DNA of 64,000 nucleotides from Capitulum mitella (Eukaryota > Arthropoda > Thecostraca > Pollicipedomorpha > Pollicipedidae): the NCBI GenBank assembly GCA_030062745.1, contig CP099840.1:18155718-18219717 (forward strand), in the 5' to 3' direction. The first letter of the stretch is position 1. The number at the start of each line of letters is the position of its first letter. Shown here in pieces: positions 33,581-46,762 of this stretch. Position numbers and translations under genes: made by a program. The notes under the pieces are model-generated. The model made no database searches. It saw only the letters and a program-made list of their open reading frames with translations, and had not been told where the DNA came from.

Positions 33581-33889
33581 TGTTTTTGGTGCGATCATCG
33601 ACAATCAGAGACGAACCAGGTAGTTGCAACTGATAACGTCTAGGAACGGCAAACGTCCATTGCCGTAAAATTCTCACTGGCTATTATATTCAGGGGGCTC
33701 ACTCATAGGACACGGGCTCACCATTGGTCACGCACCTCGAAAATTTGAGCCGGCTATATCCCTCTGCGAGCCGCCTGTGAAATGCTATGTTAATATTTTT
33801 GTCAAGGTGGCCTACTTGAAGTGAGGGGCGCACCGCTGGGCGAGGACCCCACCCCCTTCCCTGAAATTCTTGGCTGGCTGCGCCCCTGA

Positions 33890-34017
33890 ACCCACGTGTG
33901 TTAGGCGAACTTCTGGCACAGAAAAGGTCCCCTAAGACTGCCAGGGAGGCCCCTGAAACGCCAACTAAGGCCCTTGATGCGGTTTGAGGTGCCTCAAGAC
34001 TCTCGGATGTACCCCAT
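33890..34017 (+). repeat. Array remnant left of the TTAA element
   Basis: Units like GCCCCTGAAACGCCAACTAAG, ending at the TTAA of the element at 34022; the array resumes at 35238. Confidence 0.6.
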
Positions 34018-34021
34018 TTAA

Positions 34022-35233
34022 CCCTATTCCCGGCAGGGGGGGACGGAATCCGCCCCCCCTCAAGTTTTTTTCTTGCCAATTCCAGGCTTTTTAACGCAGC
34101 TTCACGAAACTTGGTGACTTTTCCTAGCTATTCCTTCTACGCGCCGTGACAAAATTTCGAAATTCTATTTTGCTCAGGGGCGGAGCCAGGCAACGTTTTT
34201 GGGAGGCACCTCAGGCCATTTTTGGCCATGTTGAGGGTAAAAGGAAAATGTCTGCCAAAAACAGAGTTTTTAAGATAGAACTTAAAACTTTATATGAATG
34301 TATAGCTAAATAGTTGGGCAATGTGCATATGTAATTTTGTTTATCTGAGGTAACTTTACAAGGTCAGCTCAAGGTCAAAAGTCAAAATTTGTTTTTTCGC
34401 AATAATTTCGGCACCGTTTTTTCAAATGCCAAACCCGAAATATATACGACGTAAAAAGATGCCCTCTACTTGTGTACCAAGTTTCAGGTTGATATCAGGT
34501 CGGGTCACGGAGCTATGACCTAAAATGTCAGTGCGCGTACCCTATATCGCAAAAGCCAAAAAATGAATTTTTTGGAATAGAGTGAATTTAATCGATTAAA
34601 AACGTTTACAGATAATATTGAATGCACACGACATCATTCCAGGTGACCCCAAGGTCACTGGAGGTCATTTAAGGTCAAAGGTCACAAGTTGATCTGAAGA
34701 ACGTGTGACCATGACAGTTCCCCCTTTTTTATGTCCCTGGCACCGCCTATGCTAACATTATACAAACATTGTAATGCGATTTGTACTTTTTTAGCATAAC
34801 ATGACTAGCAGAAGCTAAAAAAGTGTTTTGGCCTCTTTTGTTCATTCCGTTATTAGAAAACTAATCCCCCTATTTTTGAAACCCTGTGAACGCCCATGAA
34901 TTTTCTCAAAATTTCAAATTTGCATACCCATGGTAAAAGCCCTATCCATAATCTCTCGATTCATGCCAGTTTCATCGAAATCGGTTTATAAACAACGTAG
35001 TTATAAGAAGTCAAAAAGTACCCCCCATTTTGACATTTTTGCCCCTCTATATCCAAAAATTTCAAAATTTTGAAAATTTCTTTTTGTAAAAATGTAGTTC
35101 ACGTCACGGCAAATCGATTGCCGTTTGTTGCGATAAAATCGGATAAGTAATTCTCGAGATCTCAGGGGGGGGGGCCGAATCCCCCCCCCCCTGCCGGGAA
35201 TCGGCCATACCGTCTAGCCCTCCGGGAATAGGG
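34022..35233 (-). mobile_element. Non-autonomous TTAA element, family 1, copy 2
   Basis: A 1212-bp copy between TTAA 34018-34021 and TTAA 35234-35237. Inverted ends CCCTATTCCCGG and CCGGGAATAGGG are intact. The orientation is opposite to copy 1. It interrupts the ~30-bp array (33890-34017 and 35238-35830), so it is younger than the array. Confidence 0.85.
34672..34684 (+). promoter_or_regulatory. DR1 hexamer pair in TTAA family 1 copy 2
   Basis: AGGTCAAAGGTCA, identical to the sites in copies 1 and 3. AGGTCA-like half-sites precede it at 34651-34667. Confidence 0.4.
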
Positions 35234-35237
35234 TTAA

Positions 35238-35830
35238 CAGAGGAAGACCCCTCATACAGCCATGGAGACTACCAGAGACATTCATAGGGCCCATGACGTT
35301 GTCCAGGGGCCCTAAAATTGCCAAAAGGTCTTTTGTAACTGCCGGAAGGCTCCTGAGACGGACAAAATGTTCCCCGGAGACGACAAGAAGGGAACCTGAG
35401 ACAGCGGGGGTCCACTGAGATGATCAGAGGAGCCCCGAAACTACTGAGCCTTGAGACGTCCAGACAGATCCTGAAATGACATAGGACCTAGAGCATTGCT
35501 AAAGGCTCCGTCACGGCAGAGAAAAACTTAAAGAGAACTTACAAACTTACTTTTCACCTTGTGAGGGGCTTCTTAGACGGCGAAAATTCCCCACGGACGA
35601 CAGGAGGGGACCCGAGATGGCTTTCCCTGAGTCCCTGAAGGTCAAGAAACTCTGAAGTCCCTGAAACTGCCAGATGGGTTAATGATATTACTCGAGGTGT
35701 CCCCGAAACTGCCAAAGGAGCGCTTGAGACGTGCCGATGGACATGTGGAACTGTCAAAGGAACCTGAGACCACTTTAGGACTCTGACACGTCAGACGGCC
35801 CCAGATCACCAGAAAGCTAACGAGGGCTCC
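35238..35830 (+). repeat. Quasi-periodic ~30-bp array, continuation
   Basis: Units like CTGCCAAAAGG(C/T)CCCTGAGAC about every 30 bases, the right half of the array interrupted by the element at 34022. Confidence 0.65.
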
Positions 35831-36039
35831 AGAAGCTACGAGGTGGCAGAGGGGCTACTGGACCAGACACAAACACGACATTTAAATCAGAGGGAGGGAC
35901 GCAGCCGCCTAAAATCCCATCGTTGTTGTCATATTTCGGCCAGGGTTGTGGCTCCCTACCTCTTTGTAGATGCCCGGCGCCCATGAAGTGGAAATGGGCA
36001 CCCACAACTTAAAGTGTGTTGAAATGTTCAAACAGGGGT

Positions 36040-36197
36040 GTTTATTTCTGTAAATGATTGGGGGTCCAGCCGAAAACCCGACAACCTAAACTCCCCAACT
36101 TGGGTTTCTCAACGGACTTGGCCAACATTATTTTGACTAGCGGAAATCCATAGATTTCTTGTCATTGTTTACCAAATAAAAATTGCATTTATCCCCA

Positions 36198-36279
<82 letters not shown>

Positions 36280-36280
36280 C
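36040..36280 (+). repeat. Dispersed repeat R copy 1 with TA-microsatellite tail
   Basis: TTTATTTCTGTAAATGATTG, then CCCGACAACC...CCCAACTTGGGTTTCTCAA, then TTATTTTGAC and CAAATAAAAATTGC, ending in (TA)n at 36200-36239 and 36245-36279. The same order recurs at 37155, and inverted at 52793 and 57960. Confidence 0.75.
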
Positions 36281-37154
36281 TGTGTAAAAAGGTGTGGGAC
36301 GGGGTCCATCCGGATCCGGACCTTACCACGACACCAAACAGCGCTTCGCACCGCACAGCGCCTTCCACCCTCCACCGTGAGTCGTCGGCCAAACTCGTCA
36401 CGGGGAGCCAAAAGCACCGGTATCGCCGTTTCGCTCGCCTGCCACACGGTCGTTACGTGCGACCCGGTACACACTGATGTGTTGCGCTCACCGCAGAGTA
36501 GTCCCGGCACCCCGCACAAGGAGAAAGATAACTGATGTCTAGCACTCCATGTATTCACTAATTACGAGCTACGGCTACAGAATCGTACGGTCAACCCTAA
36601 CATTCAACTAGACACATTCGATACAAACACACTCACAATCACAGCGCCTACATTTACGCAGGGGATAGCCCAACCCCAGAATCTCAAGACCCTCTTTGGC
36701 CCGACACTCACATGACCTACCCCAAAGATGCCACGGTGCGGAGTGCCCCGAAAGCCGGGCCTTCGCGGCCCACATCGCGCGCGCAACGGGATGGGTCGTT
36801 CACCCCTTCGGCGCATGCGCCTAACCCGGCAGCAGCCTGCTAGGCACCTGATGCAGCGCCCACCGCCGTCTAGCGGCCATGCGCGGCTCCACCGCCAGGG
36901 TACAACCCGACGGCCGAGACGACCACCGCCTGGCGGCGGGCGCTTGAATCAGGCACCCTTGGTGCTGGTCATGCGCAAAAGGTGGCGCCCGCTTCCCACC
37001 GCGTGGCTCGCACAATGCCGACTGCAGAGCGACCCCGCGCCGTGGTGGGCGAAACATTTTACAACTGCATTTATTCCCATGCACATTTATATGCATATAT
37101 ATACATAGATAGATAGACAGATAGATATATGGGCGGAAGATAGAAGATAGACAG

Positions 37155-37340
37155 ACAGAGGCGTCTATTTCTGTGAATGATTGGAGGGGGGACGAGCCGA
37201 GGGCCCGACGACCCCACCTCCCCAAATGTGGGTTTTTTAAGGGATTTAGCTCACTTTATTTTGACAAAAGGAAATGTATAGAAGTTCCTTTGTTACTACT
37301 TATCAAATAAAAATTGCGTTCATCGCCGCGCATACAGGTG

Positions 37341-37408
<68 letters not shown>

Positions 37409-37412
37409 GACC
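37155..37412 (+). repeat. Dispersed repeat R copy 2 with TA/CA tail
   Basis: Same landmarks as copy 1 (CTATTTCTGTGAATGATTGG, AAATGTGGGTTTTTTAA, CAAATAAAAATTGCG) and again ends in a compound (TA)n(CA)n(TA)n run at 37340-37410. Confidence 0.75.
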
Positions 37413-37995
37413 GAAGATAAAAAGATAGATATGTCTCTTTGCACTTTATTCTTTACTTTCTGTCTTTCTTAATGCGGCCACTCTTTTTGTTATTAATAAG
37501 GGCGGGCTCCGTGCGTAACGCTATGGGGACACAAATCGTCAAATAACTTTAAATCTTTTAGATTGATGCTATCCGTACCGCAATATCCTATGCAGCAGTG
37601 TATGATTGCTATTTCTTGACGTTTCGTTCCACGGGCTCTTCATAGATTGCAAGTTATTGGCCATAAACATGTTGCGAAACGAAAACTTTGAACGAATAGA
37701 ACGTTGTAGATATTTGTTCAAAATGCGACAGTCTTACTTTGTACGAACTATTTTCCGCAAGAGAACGTAAACTATATGACATTTTTTCTAAAAGTTGTGC
37801 TGCAATGCTAATCTTGCATCGTCTAGCAACAAAGCTGTGGCCATTTTCTGACAAATTTGCTTTATAAGAAACGTTCTTCGTGCCGACAGAAATGAGATGA
37901 AAGTTAGGACTACGGTGCAAACATAACTAGTCAGGCTGTTTATCGCTTTGTTTCATGCCTTGCACGGTCCTGTAGCAGCTGGTTCTCTGTTTCAG

Positions 37996-38219
37996 CGATA
38001 GATGTCTCTGCTAATAGAGTCCCAATAGCGGCACGTTCGAAAGCAATAAACAGCGTCCTTTCCCCCGCGCACGGTTCAAACATCTGGGTGTCGTTTAGCT
38101 TGGGGCGCCGCGGCCCGTCCTCGCTGGAGACGGTGCCCCGGCCGGCAGACGACAGTCAGGAGATACTGGAAGAAACCGTGGAGGTGGCCGATGTCGCCGA
38201 GGCTAGTGGTTCATCGTAA
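37996..38219 (+). CDS. Possible terminal coding exon
   Basis: A candidate 3' splice site (TTCTCTGTTTCAG, ending 37995) is followed by an open frame of about 73 codons to TAA at 38217. The last half is a GC-rich island in AT-rich DNA and reads like protein, with NIWVSFSLGRRGPSS, then an acidic tail ending EVADVAEASGSS. No upstream exon was identified and no family is recognised. The case rests on composition, frame and the acceptor-like site only. Confidence 0.3.
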
Positions 38220-38999
38220 TATGCATAACGCCGTGATAGCTAAACTGATGCCATGCCTTGCAACGGTTATCATGCATTGCAATACAAAACCCTGCATATT
38301 TTTCCATTTTCATTATCTGCACACGAGAGTGATAACCATAGAATCATTAAGTGATCATAGACTTGTCTAGCCCAGTGAGGCCCTTATCGCAGCGGTATTT
38401 CTTTTCGAATGGCATAAGTACTTGAAATACGATTATTTGTGTCATCAAACAATTCCAAGCCTGCACTTCACCACACTCGCAGTCAGTACTACCAGCTAAA
38501 TTTTATTTGGTCACGCTCAGTTGCGATCAGCATTCATGGCCAAACCCGAGAATAGAACATGTTCACCACACACAACACAACTTAGTTATATTGTGCGGCA
38601 ATCATTCTAACACACAATGCCCACTCTGCTGGGGAACGCTCACCGCCTTCACTTTCCAGTGCGTTATATTATATCACTGTCCGAACTGTCTCCGTCATTT
38701 TTATATGCTAGGAACTGAGATAAGACGAGTTTCCGCATTTTCTTTGGTTATCCTGTAAAGCCCCGAAGTGTAGCATTCGTTACAAACATTTCGATGAGGG
38801 GGACGGGCCCCGTGAAGTCGCCAGCTCCCAGTCAACTAAAAATCGTGCCAGTGGGGGAACGGGGCGTCAGTGGAAAAGGAGAATATACGTGAAAGGCTTT
38901 TGGGTTTTGGAATGTGAACATGCGGCATGCTATGTGGAACGCAAGACGTTCCAGTAACGAAATATTCAAAGAAATATGTGTATGTTTGAATGTGCCTTT

Positions 39000-39205
39000 G
39001 TCTAAATATCCGTTTGGGCGTGTCTGTCTGTGTATGCCTGGATGCATCATTGTGTGCATTCCTGGATGTGTCTGTCTCTTTTTGGATATGTATGTTTGCA
39101 TCCGTATCTGCATGCATGACTGGTTGTTTCCTCTGTGTGTATGCCTGAATGTGTCTGTGTGTATGTCTCGTTGTGTCTGTCTGTGTGTATGCCTGGATGT
39201 GTGGT
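39000..39205. repeat. TG-rich minisatellite
   Basis: Irregular units of about 30-40 bases built on TGTGTATGCCTGGATGTGTC, with four or five recognisable copies. Frames on both strands through it are artefacts. Confidence 0.7.
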
Positions 39206-39225
39206 GCTGTGTGAGGTGGCGCTGG

Positions 39226-39498
39226 TCATGCTGCCAAAGTCGTCTTGGGCAACGGCGACGCTGGGCTTAGAGCTAGAGGCACGTGCCGACAACGACCGTC
39301 TGCAGCTAGACCCAAAGCCGGCTCTCGCCAGGCTCCTCGCGGTCGGGACTGGCTGCAGGATCCATTTCGGTTTCCAACCTCGACCAAGTTCATGTCAGCT
39401 TCGACGTCGTGCTGAAGCTGCTCTGCAGTAAGCGTCGGCATGACGAGCACTTCGGCAAAGAGATCCTTAATCATTTTCATCCGGCTGATGTTCAACAT
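39226..39498 (-). CDS. Possible coding exon or gene fragment
   Basis: A 90-codon minus-strand frame with a protein-like start (MKMIKDLFAEVLVMPTLTAE then QLQHDVEADMNLVEV) in a local GC-rich island. After about residue 45 another frame also stays open, so a splice junction or frameshift is possible. No domain recognised. Confidence 0.25.
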   Translation of the reverse strand: MLNISRMKMIKDLFAEVLVMPTLTAEQLQHDVEADMNLVEVGNRNGSCSQSRPRGAWREPALGLAADGRCRHVPLALSPASPLPKTTLAA

Positions 39499-40010
39499 GG
39501 GCTTGGTGTTTTGTTCACCATCATGCGTGATGCCACGCCCATGCTCACCGTTTGGGACTTTTTACGTTGTACCGGCGTCGGCTGATTCATTGATTTCTAT
39601 TTTTTTGTTGGTCAGTTTGCAAGATGTTGTGTTTTTGAATGCCTCTTTTTGTTCTGTCACCATGTTCATACGACAAAGCGAGATGTGATGGTTATGATTT
39701 TGATGGCGTTTTTGTTTTTCTTGTAAATAGCGAGCGTATAGTGAACATACTGGAGAAAGTGACGTCGCCTAATACAGTGCCAGCTTGGTATTTTTGCAGT
39801 TTTACGCCAGCACGCTGTACGGAAAGGTGTGGATGAAACATGAACATCTACAGTCTGAGGTCTGTGGGTATATTCCTGCCTCTTACGGGATGAAAACTCG
39901 GGAAACAAATGACACTACAAAGTCGATACCGAAGGCCGTTTCCTTCCCATCTCGCCGTCACTCGCTCAGTCGTTTCTTGCAGATGGTGGGATTGCGATTG
40001 AGGACTGAGG

Positions 40011-40136
40011 ATGAAGAAAAAAGGAATGCGCGACGGCAGTGTTGGTAGGAATATTAATTTCAACTGGGATGCACTTCAGTCCGCGATGGGGATGTCTGAC
40101 GACGGTTGTGAGGAGGAAGAGACGCTACGCACGTAA
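40011..40136 (+). CDS. Possible first coding exon
   Basis: A 41-codon frame from ATG 40011 that reads like protein (KKKGMRDGSVGRN, then a short stretch ending DDGCEEEETLRT) and ends where a canonical GTAAGT donor-like site lies (40133-40138, overlapping the in-frame TAA). It could be the first exon of an unrecognised gene, or chance. No downstream exon identified. Confidence 0.25.
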   Translation: MKKKGMRDGSVGRNINFNWDALQSAMGMSDDGCEEEETLRT

Positions 40137-40139
40137 GTG

Positions 40140-42650
40140 CCGTGGGCGTAGGAATGGCGGGTCATGCCACCTCTCCCACACTTCTAAGGAATTTAGCATT
40201 GGTCCTGTGGAAAAACCTCTGCCTCCCCACTCACCCACCTTTTCTGGAGGCTCCTACGCCCTGTAGAGCGCAGCACAATCGCGGATGCCCTAGCACAGAG
40301 TTGCGGCGCCTACTTTCAAAGCTATACGTGGGAAGCTGTAGTGCAGCTTTTAGCCGCAGAGAGGCGCGTGCGGCAACTCATGGGAACCGGTAGTGTTTAC
40401 GCGGCGGCAGAAATAACAAGGATTGGTTGGCTTGACGTTTCATGATCTCTGTCGCTGTCGCGCTTCGTCAACGAGGAGGTCCGGTGAAGACTCATTACTG
40501 GTTTGATTGACCGTGTTATAGTGTTTTGGAAATTCGGACGACGTCGTCAAGTTTTGACGATTGGAACAATAATTTATTTTACGTGGGAGGTCGTATCCGT
40601 GTAGCGTGCTCCTTGATCACCTCCACTCCGCAACCGGCGTACCGGACGTAACACACTCCGCAGCGCAAGGTGTTTCTGTATTCTCGGTCGGACGTGACCA
40701 TGCGCCACGCTGGAACTCCGTTTACACACTGCTCTCGTCTCCAGACCAGGGCGTCTCGGGGCCGAGCGGACAAATGGACAGAGGACAAAAGCGACACGCG
40801 ACTCACGAGCTATGGATCGCCCTCCCAAGTATGGGGCGCGGCCCGAGTGGCCGCGCGACCAGTCCTGTAAGGTCAAATATGATTGCAGCGTAGGCGTATG
40901 AAGTATGGCGGAGATCGTGTCCACAATCTCCGTCACCACAGTTGTTTATACAGCGAAAGCCGGAATTGAGGGGGGGGGGGCTGTTGCGGCTTGGAATTGG
41001 TGGACTTCAGTTCAGGCTGCAAACGATTTAGGTACACTGTTTCCCGCACCTTGCTGAGATAATTATTCATCGCCAGCGTTCAAGTCGCTATATTCTGTCT
41101 CAGACAGCGAATGGCGACGAAGACGTGGGGCCGGCGAGCAGTCGAAAACGCTTGGCTTCCGACGGCGTCGCCAACCCGGGGTTTGAAGTCCAACACTCAT
41201 GCCAATCTATTTTCTGTGTAGGTGCCGGCTGTTCTATTAAGCGCCCCCGCCGCGTCGAGGGCGCGGGTCAGGTGACGACCGGGGCACGTGACATGACCCG
41301 AAAAAGGCGAGCTGGTTGTTGTGGCCTGGTGAGGGGGAGGGGGGTTAACAGACGCACCTGGCTGTCGCTCCGCGCATCTCCAGAGCGCGCCTGGACGAAT
41401 ACGAGGCATCTTGCTGCGATTTAGTGATATTCACTGTTCCATTTTGGCACGTATTGGAACTTCAGCTGTCATCAGCCATAGACGGGGCACGTCGATTGGA
41501 TGCGACACTTGACATCAAAGTGTAGACAGCGCCGGCGCAGCGTTGCCGTTACATTCACCACGGTCCGGCATGTTCTTTTCGTGGGAAACCCTCCGCCCTG
41601 GCTACTTGGCGCCGTGGCTGTTTGGGCGGTCGTCGGGTCGAAGTCGCGCTGCCCAAAAATACCTTTGCAACCTGTCTGGGAGGGAAACATTCAAGAGAGA
41701 CGGCACGGTAGCAGCAGGATGAATGGCAGCGGCACGGCATGTCCTGCCTGTAGGATTGGGACAAGGACGCGGGGAGCGGGAGGGAGCACCTGTCCTCCCC
41801 AACTTTTTTGAAATTTAACATTGATCATATCGGCGTTGACTGGTAAGAATTGATCCAAGATGCTTCTTTGCCCCCCCCCCCACCCCCCACCCACCCACAA
41901 CCCCAGCTATGGAGGAGTTCCCCGCCCCTGGGTTGCGGGAGTGGAGGAGGAGAAAGACAATGGGGAAGGACAGGTGGCAGGGGCCGGCGGCGTCGAAAGA
42001 TTGGTGAAGAACAGGGACAAAGCCGGCTATGGACGAGAACCTTGGGGAGAGGACCACTGTGACGGCGATCGGATCGCAAAGTGTCAAAGGTTAGAAGTGG
42101 CGGCGGAAATGAGGGGGGGACAACGGGGCGAAGTGCCCCCACACAAAGACATGGGAGCATACATATCCTTTTGCCCCCGCAAAAATGGTCGCGTGACACG
42201 TACAAATTTTGGCTGCCGAGTCTTGAAATAGGAACTGGTTATGACGTTACGCGGTTTAAAACTTTCATCACTTATACTGCTTCACCACTAAGTTCCTGAA
42301 TCTATGCTGCACACGCCTGTAAAAATAACTGGATGTGTTTCTTTAAGGCTCATGCAAATAAAGGCGTGTAAAAAGCTAGCGTGTTGCGTTTTGCGCGTTT
42401 CTGTCGATCGCGATCCAAACCAGCTCATTTTGTTTATGGCTGAAGATGGAATTGTTCGGTAGTGCTGGGTTTGACGCACCCTTTGACTTCGGGATTTCAA
42501 AAACGTTATAAAAAGAAGCGTATAGATAGAGATAGGAGGCAGATTAAGTGAGGCAAAGACAGGGACAGCCTCTGGCCCAGAACAGAATCAGAACACGCCG
42601 GTTTCGCCAGTGACTGTAGGTGCCGGTATGCCTCCCTGTGCACACGTACT
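40140..42650. other. Intergenic segment without a supported gene
   Basis: Several GC-rich patches keep short overlapping frames open (40574-40939, 41125-41424, 41825-42231), none with a known domain. A C-rich run (41868-41906) is simple sequence. Confidence 0.4.
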
Positions 42651-42655
42651 TGAAC

Positions 42656-42953
42656 CAGTAGCGTAGCCAGGGAGATCATGGGGGTCTCATTTGTAGCATA
42701 CGAAGGGCTCCCCTGCAACTGGCCTAAAGGGGCTCACCTCGCTGGGAAAGGCGAAACTGCTCCTATTCAAAGGGCCCTGGTCCCCAAGCAAAGACCCCTC
42801 TGCACCGGCGCAGCCGGCTGCATGCCCTCCCCAGGCCCGCATTTTTCAGTGAAGATCATTGCGCATCGTCTTCCCAGCAGGCGATTTTCGTATGATTTTA
42901 GTCCTCACTGGGTTCGCCCCCTCCCGCTTAGGAAAATCCTGGCTGCGCTCCTG
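42656..42953 (+). mobile_element. Diverged hAT-like miniature element
   Basis: The left end CAGTAGCGTAGCCAGGG and the right end ..AAAATCCTGGCTGCGCTCCTG match the inverted ends of the copies at 50598 and 61159. Length 298 bp. The 8-bp flanks do not match, so it is old or rearranged. Confidence 0.45.
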
Positions 42954-45900
42954 CCCCTCTGGCAGGTAGCGAGGTGTCCCCAACCGGGAAAGGTAAGTTG
43001 GCTCTCCGGCATGTATGTACCTACCAAAAGGTATATGCAAGGACCGGAAAGCATGCCCCTCTGTAAAGGAGCCGCCAGCCATGAACTGGTGTCGGCGTGT
43101 CGGGAAGGGAGCCTAGTGACGTGACCCAAGCCAAGGGCCAAAGGGGTCTTATCATCCCAGCTTGAGGAATTCTCAGTTCTCAACCAACCAAATTCTCAAC
43201 CAGTAACACAAATACATAAAAGAATATGTTTTGAATATTCTTATAGATAGGTGTAGGTATGGATGCGCGTAAGAGGAATTTTTCGATGAGAGGAGTGCTC
43301 TTGTGTCTGACTGCAGTCACAACCACACAAGGCTTCAAAACTTGAACACAATAGTAATACACCTGCCGCATACCCCAACTACTTTCCGTGGAACTATGCA
43401 GTCCCGCTATGAATGTCACTGTAATGCCGGTACGCTGCGCCGCCACCGTGTCCTGCAATGGTATTAGTTTTCACCATGGCGCGGGGAGTCAGCAGTTCTG
43501 CTGACTTTTCGCACCACAAACCGGGCTTGCGCGTGGGTACTTCCCGGGCTGGGAATATGTATCAAAAAGAAGGCATTGTTTATGAAATGTTCATTGTATG
43601 TTTTTTACGCTGTGAAAAGCTGGATCAGACTGATGTATAGTCAAAATGTAGTATACGAAGTATAACGAATTTCGCCCTGGTCGTTGTGCATGCGCTATTT
43701 CTACACTGGCACAGTTATTCGTATTTACTAACTGATGACAGTTGTTATGTACAACTGAGGCATGCATCTTTCTGTGTGCCAGGCCGAGGGACAGGGTATA
43801 TGGTTTTGGGCAGATCCCCGGACAACGTAATCAAATCTGGTCTAGAGCCGTAAAACACATGTAGCTTGAATAGCGCTGAGCGTATAATTCACCTCTGCAA
43901 TTTTCAGTGTTTGAAATGCGGGATACACCGGCGGATAAAATAAGAGACGGTTCAAAACTTCGCTCAGTGAGGACCATAAGTCATACACATGGAATCACCA
44001 CATGTTTTGATGCTGTTGATGTCGGGCACACTCCTTCTTAATAATGACACTGAATAATGAGTACTACGTATCCTTAATGTTCTAGCCATGGAGGCCCATA
44101 GTTTTCCAGGGGCACCATAAGTGCTGGGGTTCCCCTCACCCTCTGCGACCCCCCTGGCCCCCCCAAAAAAAAATGCGGGCCACGCGACTGACTTGAACTA
44201 TTCTGGCCAATGTTCAAGATACATTTTCGAAGCCTTGTTTTTGTGTTTCTCGTGTTTAATGTCCAAGTATCTGCGCTGTGTCCTACATGCGTGTCAGCCT
44301 GATAAAGTCATTTGAAACATTCGCGTGCAACTGAAGTTCTAGTCCCTCCAGCACATTAAACCAAATGGAATGTTGGTGCATTTTTTCGAGTTTTTTAACC
44401 ACGTTTTTTACCCAAGTTCTTGTCATTATTATTCATGTGGCACGTTTCGCGCCTTGGGCGCGCCAGGCCAAACCACCTCTGTCAAATTAAGCGATATATC
44501 TTAGAGTCGCCCAGTTTATGTGTAAGGCAGGTGGTAAATTAATAAGACCTCATTACAGACCAAAAATGCTGTACCAGGGGACAGTGGTGACAGACAGTAT
44601 GACAGACAGACAAGACAATGATTCTTTGACCATCATCATCGTCGTTTCGTCACATATCTTGTCATGTCTCGTCTGGACCAAAAACGAAGTGGACCACATC
44701 CGCGGAGAAATCAGAATTTAGGGATACTTGGATTCCGCCGAAAGGAGTGGTTGGATCCACGAACGCTTTGCCCCCCCCCCCATCCCGAAATAGCTTGAGT
44801 GGTAGACAGGCGGCAGAACGCTTTCGGCCATAGAAATGCCTTGAATGGAACGGGGTTTGGCGAAGCCAGTTCATACAATTCGTGGCATAATTTACGCAAA
44901 AAGGTGGGCATAAGAAAAACTCGCAACAGGTTATGGGATACAAGCACTTTAATATGCCGTTATCACACTGATATTGCGAAATATTCCATAGATCATAAGT
45001 TAGATAAATCGTGCGTGTAAGAGAAATAAAACGATAGCGACAAAGAAAATTCAATTTAGTCATGTCGAGGTCTCCGTCTTTGTACTGTGTCTTCCAGTAA
45101 ATGCAGTTCACCCAATTTTGAAAATGAACTGGTCATGTCTGTGTGAGATCACAATAGAGATTAATCAGGTAATGTAGCGTACATAGTGATATCTGTAGAG
45201 CGAAGTCTCTGGAAACATACCACGCCGCGCCGGAACAACTTATGGCTGCCATGTCCATTCAGTCCCTGGCCCTGTCCGTTTCCTACGTCGGGCCGGCGAG
45301 ACGTCGCGCAAAAGTCCGTTCCCACGCAACTTAACTGACCGGTTATCGGCAGCAGTTCAGGCTGGTCATTTTGCATTTACCGTTTGCCTCGGCTGGCTCA
45401 CCAAAACATTTATATGAATAACAGCACGAAGCTGTACAAATAATCAAGTCATACATCGTCGAATAAATTCACCACATATTTCACAAAAGCATGGTCCACT
45501 TCAGATAAAATATCATGGTGCAAATAAAGCGTCACCTTCTATGTTCAGGCATTGTATGTGGCTAACGACAAAACCGGTAGAATAAAACACGATAAGACGA
45601 AAAACATCGTATTTTGGCAAACCCACAGTAGCCCTGTTAACATGTGTTTTTCTTTATGACATGTGGTTGACTGTGGACGTTGGTAAACACTGTTTAAATG
45701 TCCCTGGCTGCATGCACGTGGCCGCAAATGAGGCAACGTTTGGCACTGAGGAAGGCATGGGCTCCAGGGTATCGGGAGGACAAGATTCATGTTCTACCTC
45801 GCGGAGCGAGTGTTTCTACCCAATCGCTCTGCAATAGCATAAACATAATACAATAACGCAATAACAGTAACATGATAACGGTCAGCAGTTACTTTACAAC

Positions 45901-46760
45901 TATCGTATATTCCCAAAGGTCCTTTTGGACCCTTCTTGACAACGATACATCCGTCTGCATGCATTAACCCATTAATGATCACATATAGACGCAGCGCGAA
46001 AATTTTGTTTTTCAGCCTTGAAATTGCACTAGACTAGCCCATTGAGTGTGTTTCAACCGAGGAAATGCCATTTTGAATAGGCGCTTTATACTGCAGGTCA
46101 TCTAAAACCTAGGACAACAAGAAGGTTACACTGTCTTAACGTTTTAACGTCTTGAGGTTTGGTGTTCTGGAAGAAAGGGCCTCAGAGGGACTCAGAATGC
46201 ACGCACATTTATTTGGGACCAAGCATATTTCCCGGCAAAAGAGCAGACTGCCAAAGAAACACGAAGACTAGTTGTAGACAGCCACACTGCATATATAACA
46301 ACTACATAACACCTAAAGCATGACGTATACTGTAACACTAATATAACAAGCTGCTACTTAACATGCACCATAAATATCATATACATATAACTGTGCATAT
46401 AATACACGCAACCTTTGTAACACATCGTCTACACATAGCGAGCCGAAGTTGATCGGAATGCATAAATGCAAAGGCCAAATGGAAACTAGCCAGGTGGCAA
46501 TGCTAAAACGAGTTTTGAAGTTGATTTTAGCATTTAGTGATTACAATAAACGTTTTTTTGCTAATTTTACTTTGAAGGACTTAATTGAAAGGACTCAAGC
46601 AGAAGAGAAAGAAGTGCAAGGCAACAAAAAGCTTCTGCCACTTTAAAAAGAAAGAGCACAAGTACGGGTTGTAAGCTGTGGCTCCAGCTTAGACTGAGCC
46701 GGAGAAGGAGAAGTGTACAAATCCAGCTTCCCTCTCCGCAACTCGCCCCGGCGGCCCCGC
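42954..46760. other. Intergenic segment without a supported gene
   Basis: Mostly AT-rich with short frames lacking recognised domains; a C-run at 44770-44780 and a GCGCC-rich short inverted motif near 44449-44468. Confidence 0.4.
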
Positions 46761-46762
46761 TC

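Noticed and set aside
36199..36558. Frames with (IY)n runs at several TA tracts
   Set aside because: Simple-sequence artefacts.
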